A DNA stretch of 64,000 bases from Coffea arabica (lineage: Eukaryota; Streptophyta; Magnoliopsida; Gentianales; Rubiaceae). Position 1 is the stretch's first letter. The number at the start of each line of letters is the position of its first letter. This document shows, in pieces, positions 9,922 through 23,700 of this stretch. The notes under the pieces were generated by a model, which made no database searches, had not been told where the DNA came from, and saw only the letters and a list, made by a program, of their open reading frames with translations. The stretch lies in the NCBI RefSeq assembly GCF_036785885.1, contig NC_092312.1, forward strand, positions 45,735,239 to 45,799,238, written 5' to 3'. The position numbers and the translations under genes were made by a program.

Positions 9922-12900
9922 TGTAAGATCCCGAATATTAGGAGGTTGTTTGTGAAGAAAATATTAAAGTGTATTTCTTTGGGGTTTGATTTAAAACCTT
10001 ATTTTGTTTTAAAAGACTAGAAACCCTAAAATTTTAGTCAAAAACCCTAGTTTACTTGCGACTAACCGGTTTTATTAAATGTCTCACATTTTAATAGAAA
10101 CCCTAATTTTAATTTCTGAAATTGTAAAACCCTCACGGTTTCTTAAAAATGCTCTTTTATTTGGAAATTATTATTTATTAAAGCTCTACTATCTAATTAT
10201 TCCATAATAAGTGCAAATGAATCTAGAAAGTAGGGTTTTACTCTTTGTTTTCAAGATTTGAGCAAATTAGGGTTTTAGCGATTTTTCCGCCGGATGAATT
10301 TTCGGTACTGGCCAAGGATCAATTTGATGATTAAAAGTGACCTTTAAGTGAGAAATAATATGTGAATAGGAGCAATTATATAAGGTTAGTGAATGGGAAG
10401 TAAAAACCCTAGTACGGGTGTTTTTAAGAAAAACGGCGCGAACCGGCGGGTCCCGCGCACTACCGATTGAACGCACCGTTTGACCACCATTTTTCTTACC
10501 AAACAAGCTTATTGACTTTTGCACAAAATATCTTCCTAATTTGCAGCTGGTTTGACCGAAATTATAAGGCTAGAAATGTAAGGGAAGAAAGAGAAAAATT
10601 TGTGGACAAGATTAGTCCAAGTGTTGGCCAAAAATTGTGGACACAATTAGCCTTAATCTTCTTACTTCCTTATAAGACAAGTTAAGCTCCATTTCCTTCA
10701 TTTTTCTGCTCCATAACCGAAATAAGAGAGAGAGGGAAAGACCAAGAGAAAAACTTCTTCATTTCTTCTTGATTCAAGCTACAAAGTGAGAAATCCAAAG
10801 AACTAAACCGATTAATCTTGTCCTTGAGTGGTTAGTTAGTGTTTGGTGGTGAAAGTTTGGAAAGAGAAGGCTTGGGCTGCTCTTTGTAACCTCTATTCAA
10901 GGTAAGAGAGCTTATCTCTCTAAGTGTTGCTTTCAATTTTGTTAAATTAAGTTTAGTAGTTTGATTATAGTGGTGGAATCATGGATGATTAGCATGTTTT
11001 AGAGGTTTTTCCCCAATTTATTTGATGAACTAGGGCTTATGGAAATTCTGCCCAAATTGTTGTAAGATGCTTATATGTTGCAATTGAGGTTTCATAAGGT
11101 GTTGTGGGAGTGATTAGACCAAGAAATTAAGGAAAGTTCCACTAAAAACTAAAGATTTCAGATTTCTGGAAATTCTTGCTTACATTCTGTCCGAATTTTT
11201 ATCTGTGTGTTAGAGGCCGAATTGGCCTTAGGTCAAAGAAGAAAAGTTGTAGATAATGACATTTTATAGGTTCCTACAAAATTTCAGCTCAATCGGAGCA
11301 ACGTAGGATGTGAAAAGTCCAAAATACCCTTACTGTTTTAAATATTTCCCAGCAGTCCGTTTCATCAGTTAAGTCCAGTTTATCACGTTTTTTGACTAGG
11401 ATCCGTACTGATTTAGCTCTGAGCCAAAACATGAAAGTTGTGGTGTTCTGAAGTAGCTTTAAAATGCCTCAAAGAACACCTGAATTGGACTTTTTTACAC
11501 TGAGTTATGACCATTACAGTGTTCTGCGGTTAAACAGCCGACGAATTGGTTTCTGGTTTAGTAATTCGAGAATTTGACTGAGTTACATTAGGAACTGGAC
11601 TAAGTGACCTTCATGAATGTTGTAGCTCTGTGTCTTAGCTTCGAAACGGCATAGGTTTCGTTTTAAACCGATAAGCGTAGCCTCGGATATGTTATTTCCG
11701 CATTTGTACGTCAAATCTGTTTTGAACTAAATTGAATTTCTGCACCTGTACTTAATATGATTCTTGTTATTATGATATTGTGAGCCTATGGAACGGCTCT
11801 TGACATGAATTGCTGATTTATATAATGTTGGGTTGTGTTTGAGAAAAATAATGAAGCCTAAAAGGCTGGAAAATTAGGTAAACACAAAGGGCATGCTGCC
11901 CAAATTTACGCTCGAGGACTAGAAAACTATATTAGCGACTTGAGTGAAGGTTAAGTACTTATTACTTGAACTAGCGAGAACCTTGGCCACTATGTTTCTT
12001 GAGTGTTATACGTTAGGACTTGGCCGAACTTGTACCCTTGAGAAATGAAATAATGATTGCTCGAAGTACGTTTTCCTTGTACTTTCGACTCGCATGACAA
12101 TTTCAAGTATAAATATTACAAAGTTTTATCATTGAAAAAGTGAGCAAGTATTTCACGAGTACTCTCCAAGTGAATTTCTATTTATTGATTCTTATTGAAC
12201 AAAACGTCTAAGTTTCGAATCTTAGTCATGTTTCAAAGTTCTCAAACTGAGTTTTATCGCAGATTTGGACTCCGAACCCGGAGTATAACCTGAAAGTGAC
12301 CAGTAAAGGCACTATATCTTTTGGTGAGTGTTTTCAAATACCGAATTGAACTTGATACCTGAACTTGATACGTGACCAATATGATTACATGTTATATACG
12401 TGAATTGTTAGGGCAAGAGTGTACTTTATCGCACTTGCCCTTACGTGATATACTTGTTTATTGTTGCAATTGACTTGACATACTTGTTTATGATGCGCGC
12501 ACTTCCTGGAATTCCAGAAACCCTGTGGCGAGTTACTCTAGTCGAGCCGGCAAGGGGCTTGGTCGATTGGGTAACGAACCCTGGGTCTCTTGTATTGTCG
12601 AGTGGAGTGATATCTCCTCGACTAATCGGTATACTCGAGTATTACCACCCGTGTTTCTTGAGGATTTTGGGCCCAGTTGGGGGTTTGAACGGTGGACGGA
12701 GAGTCGTGTAAGTGGTGTTCTACTGGATTGGTTACTTACTTGAAAGTTGACGGAGTGTCAGCTACTACGTGATCAAGCTTCTGGTAATGCAATGGGAATT
12801 TGGCTCCTGAGAGCCATCCGTATCCTTATACTTTGGAGTGATTATTGTTTATTGGATTATTGTTTCTTTTGAAAAACTTCTACACTCGCTCATTTTGAGA

Positions 12901-13360
12901 TTGCTACTTGACGTGTTATTGCTCACATTTATGAACTCTTCATGCTCGTTACTTTGCTATATCGAAAACTTGTACTTATAAATAATGGTCAATTTGCTAT
13001 TTGGAACCTCACTGGGCTTTTAGCTCATTCCACTCCATTTGTTTTCCTTTCAGGGGTACGAGCGAGGTGTGAGATATGTAAAGTCTAGCATAGACTAGTT
13101 GTTTTGACTTTTGACTTGTACTCGCGCTGTTACTCGAATAGAATGTTTTGTATTTGGATTGTATACGCCCTGAACCAGTTTGAGTATATTGAGGCTTTGT
13201 ACCTCGATTTCTATCAATGTAAATTATAAGCTTGAATTGCGATGTTATTTATGGTCTATGGATGTCTGCACGTGATACGAGTGAATGAGTCCTGGCGAGA
13301 GCTGGGCAGGCGGTCCGCCGAACCCTCTGGTACGCCTTAGGGGGAGGTGGGGTCGTCACA
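9922..13360 (+). repeat. Array B LTR 2 (complete)
   Basis: 3439 bp, starting TGTAAGATCCCG and ending GTCGTCACA, so bounded by TG and CA. A TATA-like TATATAA lies at 10377-10383. The splice-like donor is at 10902 and the acceptor ends at 13053. The hairpin is at 12411-12440. It serves as 3' LTR of unit 1 and 5' LTR of unit 2. Confidence 0.95.
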
Positions 13361-13947
13361 GATGGTATCAGAGCTCCTATTGAGCTCGTGCCGGGAGAAG
13401 GTTCTCGGACTGTGGGGATTGACTTGTTAAGTATGGAACAATTGTCCATTGTTGGGAACCTTAGATATGTATGTTGGGTAGGAATCTCTAATACGGGTGA
13501 TTTGCTCTTGAGCCTGGCCAGCTTGAGTGGTGAATTATCATATTTTCGGATTCTTGTCCCCGAATACCAAAGAGTGACATCTTTACGATCAGTTGAGATC
13601 TCGTGTAATATTCGGATAAGTTTGGATGGTGAAAACAAAGGCACAGGGAATGCGAGTAGTCTGGACTTGAAAAATATTGAAAATATTCATGGGATTTGGG
13701 ATCCTTCTTATTCACGTGTTTCGAGCCTTGATTAAGTGTAGTGCCTGAGCGATACCTAGGGTTAATGCTCTATAAGCTATGTGACTTGTTTTGATCGAAT
13801 GTGTTGTATTGCCTTGTTTTATGATTTAGAGGGGTTTATGATTTGCATTATTCTGTTTTGTGCTGTTGATATTTATATAGTTACTTAGTGGCTATATTCT
13901 ATTATTGATTAGTTGGTTATATTGTTATAGTTGATTCGCTACGAACC
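13361..13947 (+). promoter_or_regulatory. Array B unit 2: primer binding site and leader
   Basis: Same as unit 1, with the tRNA-Met primer site at 13363-13374. Confidence 0.85.
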
Positions 13948-15222
13948 ATGGAGGGTAGAAGAAGTCAAGCTAGGGGAACTAATCGAGGACGCGGTCCTAG
14001 TCGTAGCCGTGGGGGTAGACAAGCCCAGGAACCGGTACGAGAATCAAGAGAGGAAAGAGAGGCAACGGTTGAGCCACAACCTGAACCCCAAGCTACAGGG
14101 GGAGATCAAGTGGCAACTGCCATCCAGCAAATGACTAATATTCTGGCCCGTTTAGTGGAACAACAGGGTCAAGCCCCTGTAAACCAACCTCGGGACCCCG
14201 ATATGGGGCAGGATAGAGCTTTGGAGAGATTCCAAAAGTTCTCCCCACCCAAGTTTTTAGGAGGGCCAGACCCGTATGAGGCTGAGAAATGGCTGGAGGC
14301 CATGATAAATATTTTTGCTGCCCTAAACTATACGGAGGAGAGACAAGTCCAATTCGTTGTATTTCAGTTCGAGGGGCCAGCTAGGGCCTGGTGGAATGTA
14401 GTGAGGGCCAAGTGGGAGAGAGAAGGAACTGCATGGACTTGGCTAAACTTTGTACGGGACTTCAACGAAAAATACCTTCCACCCATCGTCCAGGAGAAGA
14501 GAGAGGACGAATTCATTAAACTCCGTCAGGGGATGTTGAGTGTAACTGAGTATGAGACTCAGTTTACAAAGTTGTCCAGATTTGCTCCCGAACTGATAGC
14601 TACGGAACAAAGAAAAGTACGGAGGTTCATACAAGGACTGAACGTGGAGTTACAAGAAGCCTTAGCGGCGGTCCAAATTAATACATTCACAGAGGTTCTG
14701 GAGAAAGCCTTGAGGATAGAGACTGCTAGGGCACAAGTGAGAGCTTTCCATGCAAAAAGGAGAGGTGCGCCTGGTGGAAGTCAAAGGCAAGGACAAAGTG
14801 ATTTAGATATGCCACCTTCTAAGTTAGGTCGAGAAGATGGTAGTGAGAAAATTTCAAGGACGGTTAAGGAAAGTACTCCAAGAGGAGCTTCGCGTGGCTG
14901 GGGCCAAGCAAGAGGTACCTCACAAGGAGGTCAGACCTCAGCCCCTCAAGTATCTTGTGGGTACTGTGGGAAGGCCAATCATGTGGAGAGTGATTGTTGG
15001 CGAAAAGCGGGAAAATGTTTATGGTGTGGTAGCACCGAGCACCGGCTTGCAACCTGTCCCCGTAGATCACGCCTAAACCCTGAACAAGCAAGTGTAGGAG
15101 GAACTAAGCCAAGAGTGCCGGCTAGAGCGTATGCCTTGAACCAACAGGCAGTACCTGAACCAACAGAGATAGTAGAAGGTACGATTCGTAATTTCTGTTG
15201 TTTAACTAAGTTTTGGCTATAG
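13948..15222 (+). CDS. Array B gag, unit 2
   Basis: Same 424-residue gag protein as in unit 1, with the same zinc knuckles and the same truncation at the protease start. No difference seen. Confidence 0.93.
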   Translation: MEGRRSQARGTNRGRGPSRSRGGRQAQEPVRESREEREATVEPQPEPQATGGDQVATAIQQMTNILARLVEQQGQAPVNQPRDPDMGQDRALERFQKFSPPKFLGGPDPYEAEKWLEAMINIFAALNYTEERQVQFVVFQFEGPARAWWNVVRAKWEREGTAWTWLNFVRDFNEKYLPPIVQEKREDEFIKLRQGMLSVTEYETQFTKLSRFAPELIATEQRKVRRFIQGLNVELQEALAAVQINTFTEVLEKALRIETARAQVRAFHAKRRGAPGGSQRQGQSDLDMPPSKLGREDGSEKISRTVKESTPRGASRGWGQARGTSQGGQTSAPQVSCGYCGKANHVESDCWRKAGKCLWCGSTEHRLATCPRRSRLNPEQASVGGTKPRVPARAYALNQQAVPEPTEIVEGTIRNFCCLTKFWL

Positions 15223-15324
15223 TGCGACCTGAGAGCCGGAAACGAATATATAAGGAAAATACCCTACGTTATTCGAAGTGCATGAATGAATTTCGAGGAC
15301 GAAATTCTTTTAAGGAGGGGAGAT
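15223..15324 (+). other. Array B unit 2: 3' remnant, palindrome and polypurine tract
   Basis: Palindrome at 15288-15307 and purine tract at 15312-15324, directly before LTR 3. Confidence 0.8.
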
Positions 15325-18300
15325 TGTAAGATCCCGAATATTAGGAGGTTGTTTGTGAAGAAAATATTAAAGTGTATTTCTTTGGGGTTTGATTTAAAAC
15401 CTTATTTTGTTTTAAAAGACTAGAAACCCTAAAATTTTAGTCAAAAACCCTAGTTTACTTGCGACTAACCGGTTTTATTAAATGTCTCACATTTTAATAG
15501 AAACCCTAATTTTAATTTCTGAAATTGTAAAACCCTCACGGTTTCTTAAAAATGCTCTTTTATTTGGAAATTATTATTTATTAAAGCTCTACTATCTAAT
15601 TATTCCATAATAAGTGCAAATGAATCTAGAAAGTAGGGTTTTACTCTTTGTTTTCAAGATTTGAGCAAATTAGGGTTTTAGCGATTTTTCCGCCGGATGA
15701 ATTTTCGGTACTGGCCAAGGATCAATTTGATGATTAAAAGTGACCTTTAAGTGAGAAATAATATGTGAATAGGAGCAATTATATAAGGTTAGTGAATGGG
15801 AAGTAAAAACCCTAGTACGGGTGTTTTTAAGAAAAACGGCGCGAACCGGCGGGTCCCGCGCACTACCGATTGAACGCACCGTTTGACCACCATTTTTCTT
15901 ACCAAACAAGCTTATTGACTTTTGCACAAAATATCTTCCTAATTTGCAGCTGGTTTGACCGAAATTATAAGGCTAGAAATGTAAGGGAAGAAAGAGAAAA
16001 ATTTGTGGACAAGATTAGTCCAAGTGTTGGCCAAAAATTGTGGACACAATTAGCCTTAATCTTCTTACTTCCTTATAAGACAAGTTAAGCTCCATTTCCT
16101 TCATTTTTCTGCTCCATAACCGAAATAAGAGAGAGAGGGAAAGACCAAGAGAAAAACTTCTTCATTTCTTCTTGATTCAAGCTACAAAGTGAGAAATCCA
16201 AAGAACTAAACCGATTAATCTTGTCCTTGAGTGGTTAGTTAGTGTTTGGTGGTGAAAGTTTGGAAAGAGAAGGCTTGGGCTGCTCTTTGTAACCTCTATT
16301 CAAGGTAAGAGAGCTTATCTCTCTAAGTGTTGCTTTCAATTTTGTTAAATTAAGTTTAGTAGTTTGATTATAGTGGTGGAATCATGGATGATTAGCATGT
16401 TTTAGAGGTTTTTCCCCAATTTATTTGATGAACTAGGGCTTATGGAAATTCTGCCCAAATTGTTGTAAGATGCTTATATGTTGCAATTGAGGTTTCATAA
16501 GGTGTTGTGGGAGTGATTAGACCAAGAAATTAAGGAAAGTTCCACTAAAAACTAAAGATTTCAGATTTCTGGAAATTCTTGCTTACATTCTGTCCGAATT
16601 TTTATCTGTGTGTTAGAGGCCGAATTGGCCTTAGGTCAAAGAAGAAAAGTTGTAGATAATGACATTTTATAGGTTCCTACAAAATTTCAGCTCAATCGGA
16701 GCAACGTAGGATGTGAAAAGTCCAAAATACCCTTACTGTTTTAAATATTTCCCAGCAGTCCGTTTCATCAGTTAAGTCCAGTTTATCACGTTTTTTGACT
16801 AGGATCCGTACTGATTTAGCTCTGAGCCAAAACATGAAAGTTGTGGTGTTCTGAAGTAGCTTTAAAATGCCTCAAAGAACACCTGAATTGGACTTTTTTA
16901 CACTGAGTTATGACCATTACAGTGTTCTGCGGTTAAACAGCCGACGAATTGGTTTCTGGTTTAGTAATTCGAGAATTTGACTGAGTTACATTAGGAACTG
17001 GACTAAGTGACCTTCATGAATGTTGTAGCTCTGTGTCTTAGCTTCGAAACGGCATAGGTTTCGTTTTAAACCGATAAGCGTAGCCTCGGATATGTTATTT
17101 CCGCATTTGTACGTCAAATCTGTTTTGAACTAAATTGAATTTCTGCACCTGTACTTAATATGATTCTTGTTATTATGATATTGTGAGCCTATGGAACGGC
17201 TCTTGACATGAATTGCTGATTTATATAATGTTGGGTTGTGTTTGAGAAAAATAATGAAGCCTAAAAGGCTGGAAAATTAGGTAAACACAAAGGGCATGCT
17301 GCCCAAATTTACGCTCGAGGACTAGAAAACTATATTAGCGACTTGAGTGAAGGTTAAGTACTTATTACTTGAACTAGCGAGAACCTTGGCCACTATGTTT
17401 CTTGAGTGTTATACGTTAGGACTTGGCCGAACTTGTACCCTTGAGAAATGAAATAATGATTGCTCGAAGTACGTTTTCCTTGTACTTTCGACTCGCATGA
17501 CAATTTCAAGTATAAATATTACAAAGTTTTATCATTGAAAAAGTGAGCAAGTATTTCACGAGTACTCTCCAAGTGAATTTCTATTTATTGATTCTTATTG
17601 AACAAAACGTCTAAGTTTCGAATCTTAGTCATGTTTCAAAGTTCTCAAACTGAGTTTTATCGCAGATTTGGACTCCGAACCCGGAGTATAACCTGAAAGT
17701 GACCAGTAAAGGCACTATATCTTTTGGTGAGTGTTTTCAAATACCGAATTGAACTTGATACCTGAACTTGATACGTGACCAATATGATTACATGTTATAT
17801 ACGTGAATTGTTAGGGCAAGAGTGTACTTTATCGCACTTGCCCTTACGTGATATACTTGTTTATTGTTGCAATTGACTTGACATACTTGTTTATGATGCG
17901 CGCACTTCCTGGAATTCCAGAAACCCTGTGGCGAGTTACTCTAGTCGAGCCGGCAAGGGGCTTGGTCGATTGGGTAACGAACCCTGGGTCTCTTGTATTG
18001 TCGAGTGGAGTGATATCTCCTCGACTAATCGGTATACTCGAGTATTACCACCCGTGTTTCTTGAGGATTTTGGGCCCAGTTGGGGGTTTGAACGGTGGAC
18101 GGAGAGTCGTGTAAGTGGTGTTCTACTGGATTGGTTACTTACTTGAAAGTTGACGGAGTGTCAGCTACTACGTGATCAAGCTTCTGGTAATGCAATGGGA
18201 ATTTGGCTCCTGAGAGCCATCCGTATCCTTATACTTTGGAGTGATTATTGTTTATTGGATTATTGTTTCTTTTGAAAAACTTCTACACTCGCTCATTTTG

Positions 18301-18763
18301 AGATTGCTACTTGACGTGTTATTGCTCACATTTATGAACTCTTCATGCTCGTTACTTTGCTATATCGAAAACTTGTACTTATAAATAATGGTCAATTTGC
18401 TATTTGGAACCTCACTGGGCTTTTAGCTCATTCCACTCCATTTGTTTTCCTTTCAGGGGTACGAGCGAGGTGTGAGATATGTAAAGTCTAGCATAGACTA
18501 GTTGTTTTGACTTTTGACTTGTACTCGCGCTGTTACTCGAATAGAATGTTTTGTATTTGGATTGTATACGCCCTGAACCAGTTTGAGTATATTGAGGCTT
18601 TGTACCTCGATTTCTATCAATGTAAATTATAAGCTTGAATTGCGATGTTATTTATGGTCTATGGATGTCTGCACGTGATACGAGTGAATGAGTCCTGGCG
18701 AGAGCTGGGCAGGCGGTCCGCCGAACCCTCTGGTACGCCTTAGGGGGAGGTGGGGTCGTCACA
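15325..18763 (+). repeat. Array B LTR 3 (complete)
   Basis: 3439 bp copy of LTR 2. TATA-like site at 15780-15786, donor at 16305, acceptor ending 18456, hairpin at 17814-17843. Confidence 0.95.
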
Positions 18764-19350
18764 GATGGTATCAGAGCTCCTATTGAGCTCGTGCCGGGAG
18801 AAGGTTCTCGGACTGTGGGGATTGACTTGTTAAGTATGGAACAATTGTCCATTGTTGGGAACCTTAGATATGTATGTTGGGTAGGAATCTCTAATACGGG
18901 TGATTTGCTCTTGAGCCTGGCCAGCTTGAGTGGTGAATTATCATATTTTCGGATTCTTGTCCCCGAATACCAAAGAGTGACATCTTTACGATCAGTTGAG
19001 ATCTCGTGTAATATTCGGATAAGTTTGGATGGTGAAAACAAAGGCACAGGGAATGCGAGTAGTCTGGACTTGAAAAATATTGAAAATATTCATGGGATTT
19101 GGGATCCTTCTTATTCACGTGTTTCGAGCCTTGATTAAGTGTAGTGCCTGAGCGATACCTAGGGTTAATGCTCTATAAGCTATGTGACTTGTTTTGATCG
19201 AATGTGTTGTATTGCCTTGTTTTATGATTTAGAGGGGTTTATGATTTGCATTATTCTGTTTTGTGCTGTTGATATTTATATAGTTACTTAGTGGCTATAT
19301 TCTATTATTGATTAGTTGGTTATATTGTTATAGTTGATTCGCTACGAACC
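18764..19350 (+). promoter_or_regulatory. Array B unit 3: primer binding site and leader
   Basis: Same as unit 1, with the tRNA-Met primer site at 18766-18777. Confidence 0.85.
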
Positions 19351-20625
19351 ATGGAGGGTAGAAGAAGTCAAGCTAGGGGAACTAATCGAGGACGCGGTCC
19401 TAGTCGTAGCCGTGGGGGTAGACAAGCCCAGGAACCGGTACGAGAATCAAGAGAGGAAAGAGAGGCAACGGTTGAGCCACAACCTGAACCCCAAGCTACA
19501 GGGGGAGATCAAGTGGCAACTGCCATCCAGCAAATGACTAATATTCTGGCCCGTTTAGTGGAACAACAGGGTCAAGCCCCTGTAAACCAACCTCGGGACC
19601 CCGATATGGGGCAGGATAGAGCTTTGGAGAGATTCCAAAAGTTCTCCCCACCCAAGTTTTTAGGAGGGCCAGACCCGTATGAGGCTGAGAAATGGCTGGA
19701 GGCCATGATAAATATTTTTGCTGCCCTAAACTATACGGAGGAGAGACAAGTCCAATTCGTTGTATTTCAGTTCGAGGGGCCAGCTAGGGCCTGGTGGAAT
19801 GTAGTGAGGGCCAAGTGGGAGAGAGAAGGAACTGCATGGACTTGGCTAAACTTTGTACGGGACTTCAACGAAAAATACCTTCCACCCATCGTCCAGGAGA
19901 AGAGAGAGGACGAATTCATTAAACTCCGTCAGGGGATGTTGAGTGTAACTGAGTATGAGACTCAGTTTACAAAGTTGTCCAGATTTGCTCCCGAACTGAT
20001 AGCTACGGAACAAAGAAAAGTACGGAGGTTCATACAAGGACTGAACGTGGAGTTACAAGAAGCCTTAGCGGCGGTCCAAATTAATACATTCACAGAGGTT
20101 CTGGAGAAAGCCTTGAGGATAGAGACTGCTAGGGCACAAGTGAGAGCTTTCCATGCAAAAAGGAGAGGTGCGCCTGGTGGAAGTCAAAGGCAAGGACAAA
20201 GTGATTTAGATATGCCACCTTCTAAGTTAGGTCGAGAAGATGGTAGTGAGAAAATTTCAAGGACGGTTAAGGAAAGTACTCCAAGAGGAGCTTCGCGTGG
20301 CTGGGGCCAAGCAAGAGGTACCTCACAAGGAGGTCAGACCTCAGCCCCTCAAGTATCTTGTGGGTACTGTGGGAAGGCCAATCATGTGGAGAGTGATTGT
20401 TGGCGAAAAGCGGGAAAATGTTTATGGTGTGGTAGCACCGAGCACCGGCTTGCAACCTGTCCCCGTAGATCACGCCTAAACCCTGAACAAGCAAGTGTAG
20501 GAGGAACTAAGCCAAGAGTGCCGGCTAGAGCGTATGCCTTGAACCAACAGGCAGTACCTGAACCAACAGAGATAGTAGAAGGTACGATTCGTAATTTCTG
20601 TTGTTTAACTAAGTTTTGGCTATAG
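19351..20625 (+). CDS. Array B gag, unit 3
   Basis: Third copy of the 424-residue gag protein, no difference seen from units 1 and 2. Confidence 0.93.
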   Translation: MEGRRSQARGTNRGRGPSRSRGGRQAQEPVRESREEREATVEPQPEPQATGGDQVATAIQQMTNILARLVEQQGQAPVNQPRDPDMGQDRALERFQKFSPPKFLGGPDPYEAEKWLEAMINIFAALNYTEERQVQFVVFQFEGPARAWWNVVRAKWEREGTAWTWLNFVRDFNEKYLPPIVQEKREDEFIKLRQGMLSVTEYETQFTKLSRFAPELIATEQRKVRRFIQGLNVELQEALAAVQINTFTEVLEKALRIETARAQVRAFHAKRRGAPGGSQRQGQSDLDMPPSKLGREDGSEKISRTVKESTPRGASRGWGQARGTSQGGQTSAPQVSCGYCGKANHVESDCWRKAGKCLWCGSTEHRLATCPRRSRLNPEQASVGGTKPRVPARAYALNQQAVPEPTEIVEGTIRNFCCLTKFWL

Positions 20626-20727
20626 TGCGACCTGAGAGCCGGAAACGAATATATAAGGAAAATACCCTACGTTATTCGAAGTGCATGAATGAATTTCGAG
20701 GACGAAATTCTTTTAAGGAGGGGAGAT
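20626..20727 (+). other. Array B unit 3: 3' remnant, palindrome and polypurine tract
   Basis: Palindrome at 20691-20710 and purine tract at 20715-20727, directly before LTR 4. Confidence 0.8.
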
Positions 20728-23700
20728 TGTAAGATCCCGAATATTAGGAGGTTGTTTGTGAAGAAAATATTAAAGTGTATTTCTTTGGGGTTTGATTTAA
20801 AACCTTATTTTGTTTTAAAAGACTAGAAACCCTAAAATTTTAGTCAAAAACCCTAGTTTACTTGCGACTAACCGGTTTTATTAAATGTCTCACATTTTAA
20901 TAGAAACCCTAATTTTAATTTCTGAAATTGTAAAACCCTCACGGTTTCTTAAAAATGCTCTTTTATTTGGAAATTATTATTTATTAAAGCTCTACTATCT
21001 AATTATTCCATAATAAGTGCAAATGAATCTAGAAAGTAGGGTTTTACTCTTTGTTTTCAAGATTTGAGCAAATTAGGGTTTTAGCGATTTTTCCGCCGGA
21101 TGAATTTTCGGTACTGGCCAAGGATCAATTTGATGATTAAAAGTGACCTTTAAGTGAGAAATAATATGTGAATAGGAGCAATTATATAAGGTTAGTGAAT
21201 GGGAAGTAAAAACCCTAGTACGGGTGTTTTTAAGAAAAACGGCGCGAACCGGCGGGTCCCGCGCACTACCGATTGAACGCACCGTTTGACCACCATTTTT
21301 CTTACCAAACAAGCTTATTGACTTTTGCACAAAATATCTTCCTAATTTGCAGCTGGTTTGACCGAAATTATAAGGCTAGAAATGTAAGGGAAGAAAGAGA
21401 AAAATTTGTGGACAAGATTAGTCCAAGTGTTGGCCAAAAATTGTGGACACAATTAGCCTTAATCTTCTTACTTCCTTATAAGACAAGTTAAGCTCCATTT
21501 CCTTCATTTTTCTGCTCCATAACCGAAATAAGAGAGAGAGGGAAAGACCAAGAGAAAAACTTCTTCATTTCTTCTTGATTCAAGCTACAAAGTGAGAAAT
21601 CCAAAGAACTAAACCGATTAATCTTGTCCTTGAGTGGTTAGTTAGTGTTTGGTGGTGAAAGTTTGGAAAGAGAAGGCTTGGGCTGCTCTTTGTAACCTCT
21701 ATTCAAGGTAAGAGAGCTTATCTCTCTAAGTGTTGCTTTCAATTTTGTTAAATTAAGTTTAGTAGTTTGATTATAGTGGTGGAATCATGGATGATTAGCA
21801 TGTTTTAGAGGTTTTTCCCCAATTTATTTGATGAACTAGGGCTTATGGAAATTCTGCCCAAATTGTTGTAAGATGCTTATATGTTGCAATTGAGGTTTCA
21901 TAAGGTGTTGTGGGAGTGATTAGACCAAGAAATTAAGGAAAGTTCCACTAAAAACTAAAGATTTCAGATTTCTGGAAATTCTTGCTTACATTCTGTCCGA
22001 ATTTTTATCTGTGTGTTAGAGGCCGAATTGGCCTTAGGTCAAAGAAGAAAAGTTGTAGATAATGACATTTTATAGGTTCCTACAAAATTTCAGCTCAATC
22101 GGAGCAACGTAGGATGTGAAAAGTCCAAAATACCCTTACTGTTTTAAATATTTCCCAGCAGTCCGTTTCATCAGTTAAGTCCAGTTTATCACGTTTTTTG
22201 ACTAGGATCCGTACTGATTTAGCTCTGAGCCAAAACATGAAAGTTGTGGTGTTCTGAAGTAGCTTTAAAATGCCTCAAAGAACACCTGAATTGGACTTTT
22301 TTACACTGAGTTATGACCATTACAGTGTTCTGCGGTTAAACAGCCGACGAATTGGTTTCTGGTTTAGTAATTCGAGAATTTGACTGAGTTACATTAGGAA
22401 CTGGACTAAGTGACCTTCATGAATGTTGTAGCTCTGTGTCTTAGCTTCGAAACGGCATAGGTTTCGTTTTAAACCGATAAGCGTAGCCTCGGATATGTTA
22501 TTTCCGCATTTGTACGTCAAATCTGTTTTGAACTAAATTGAATTTCTGCACCTGTACTTAATATGATTCTTGTTATTATGATATTGTGAGCCTATGGAAC
22601 GGCTCTTGACATGAATTGCTGATTTATATAATGTTGGGTTGTGTTTGAGAAAAATAATGAAGCCTAAAAGGCTGGAAAATTAGGTAAACACAAAGGGCAT
22701 GCTGCCCAAATTTACGCTCGAGGACTAGAAAACTATATTAGCGACTTGAGTGAAGGTTAAGTACTTATTACTTGAACTAGCGAGAACCTTGGCCACTATG
22801 TTTCTTGAGTGTTATACGTTAGGACTTGGCCGAACTTGTACCCTTGAGAAATGAAATAATGATTGCTCGAAGTACGTTTTCCTTGTACTTTCGACTCGCA
22901 TGACAATTTCAAGTATAAATATTACAAAGTTTTATCATTGAAAAAGTGAGCAAGTATTTCACGAGTACTCTCCAAGTGAATTTCTATTTATTGATTCTTA
23001 TTGAACAAAACGTCTAAGTTTCGAATCTTAGTCATGTTTCAAAGTTCTCAAACTGAGTTTTATCGCAGATTTGGACTCCGAACCCGGAGTATAACCTGAA
23101 AGTGACCAGTAAAGGCACTATATCTTTTGGTGAGTGTTTTCAAATACCGAATTGAACTTGATACCTGAACTTGATACGTGACCAATATGATTACATGTTA
23201 TATACGTGAATTGTTAGGGCAAGAGTGTACTTTATCGCACTTGCCCTTACGTGATATACTTGTTTATTGTTGCAATTGACTTGACATACTTGTTTATGAT
23301 GCGCGCACTTCCTGGAATTCCAGAAACCCTGTGGCGAGTTACTCTAGTCGAGCCGGCAAGGGGCTTGGTCGATTGGGTAACGAACCCTGGGTCTCTTGTA
23401 TTGTCGAGTGGAGTGATATCTCCTCGACTAATCGGTATACTCGAGTATTACCACCCGTGTTTCTTGAGGATTTTGGGCCCAGTTGGGGGTTTGAACGGTG
23501 GACGGAGAGTCGTGTAAGTGGTGTTCTACTGGATTGGTTACTTACTTGAAAGTTGACGGAGTGTCAGCTACTACGTGATCAAGCTTCTGGTAATGCAATG
23601 GGAATTTGGCTCCTGAGAGCCATCCGTATCCTTATACTTTGGAGTGATTATTGTTTATTGGATTATTGTTTCTTTTGAAAAACTTCTACACTCGCTCATT

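Noticed and set aside
10021..10280. Repeated AAACCCTA in LTRs B, B' and G as telomere-like repeats
   Set aside because: The copies are scattered, not in tandem, and such motifs are common in plant promoters.
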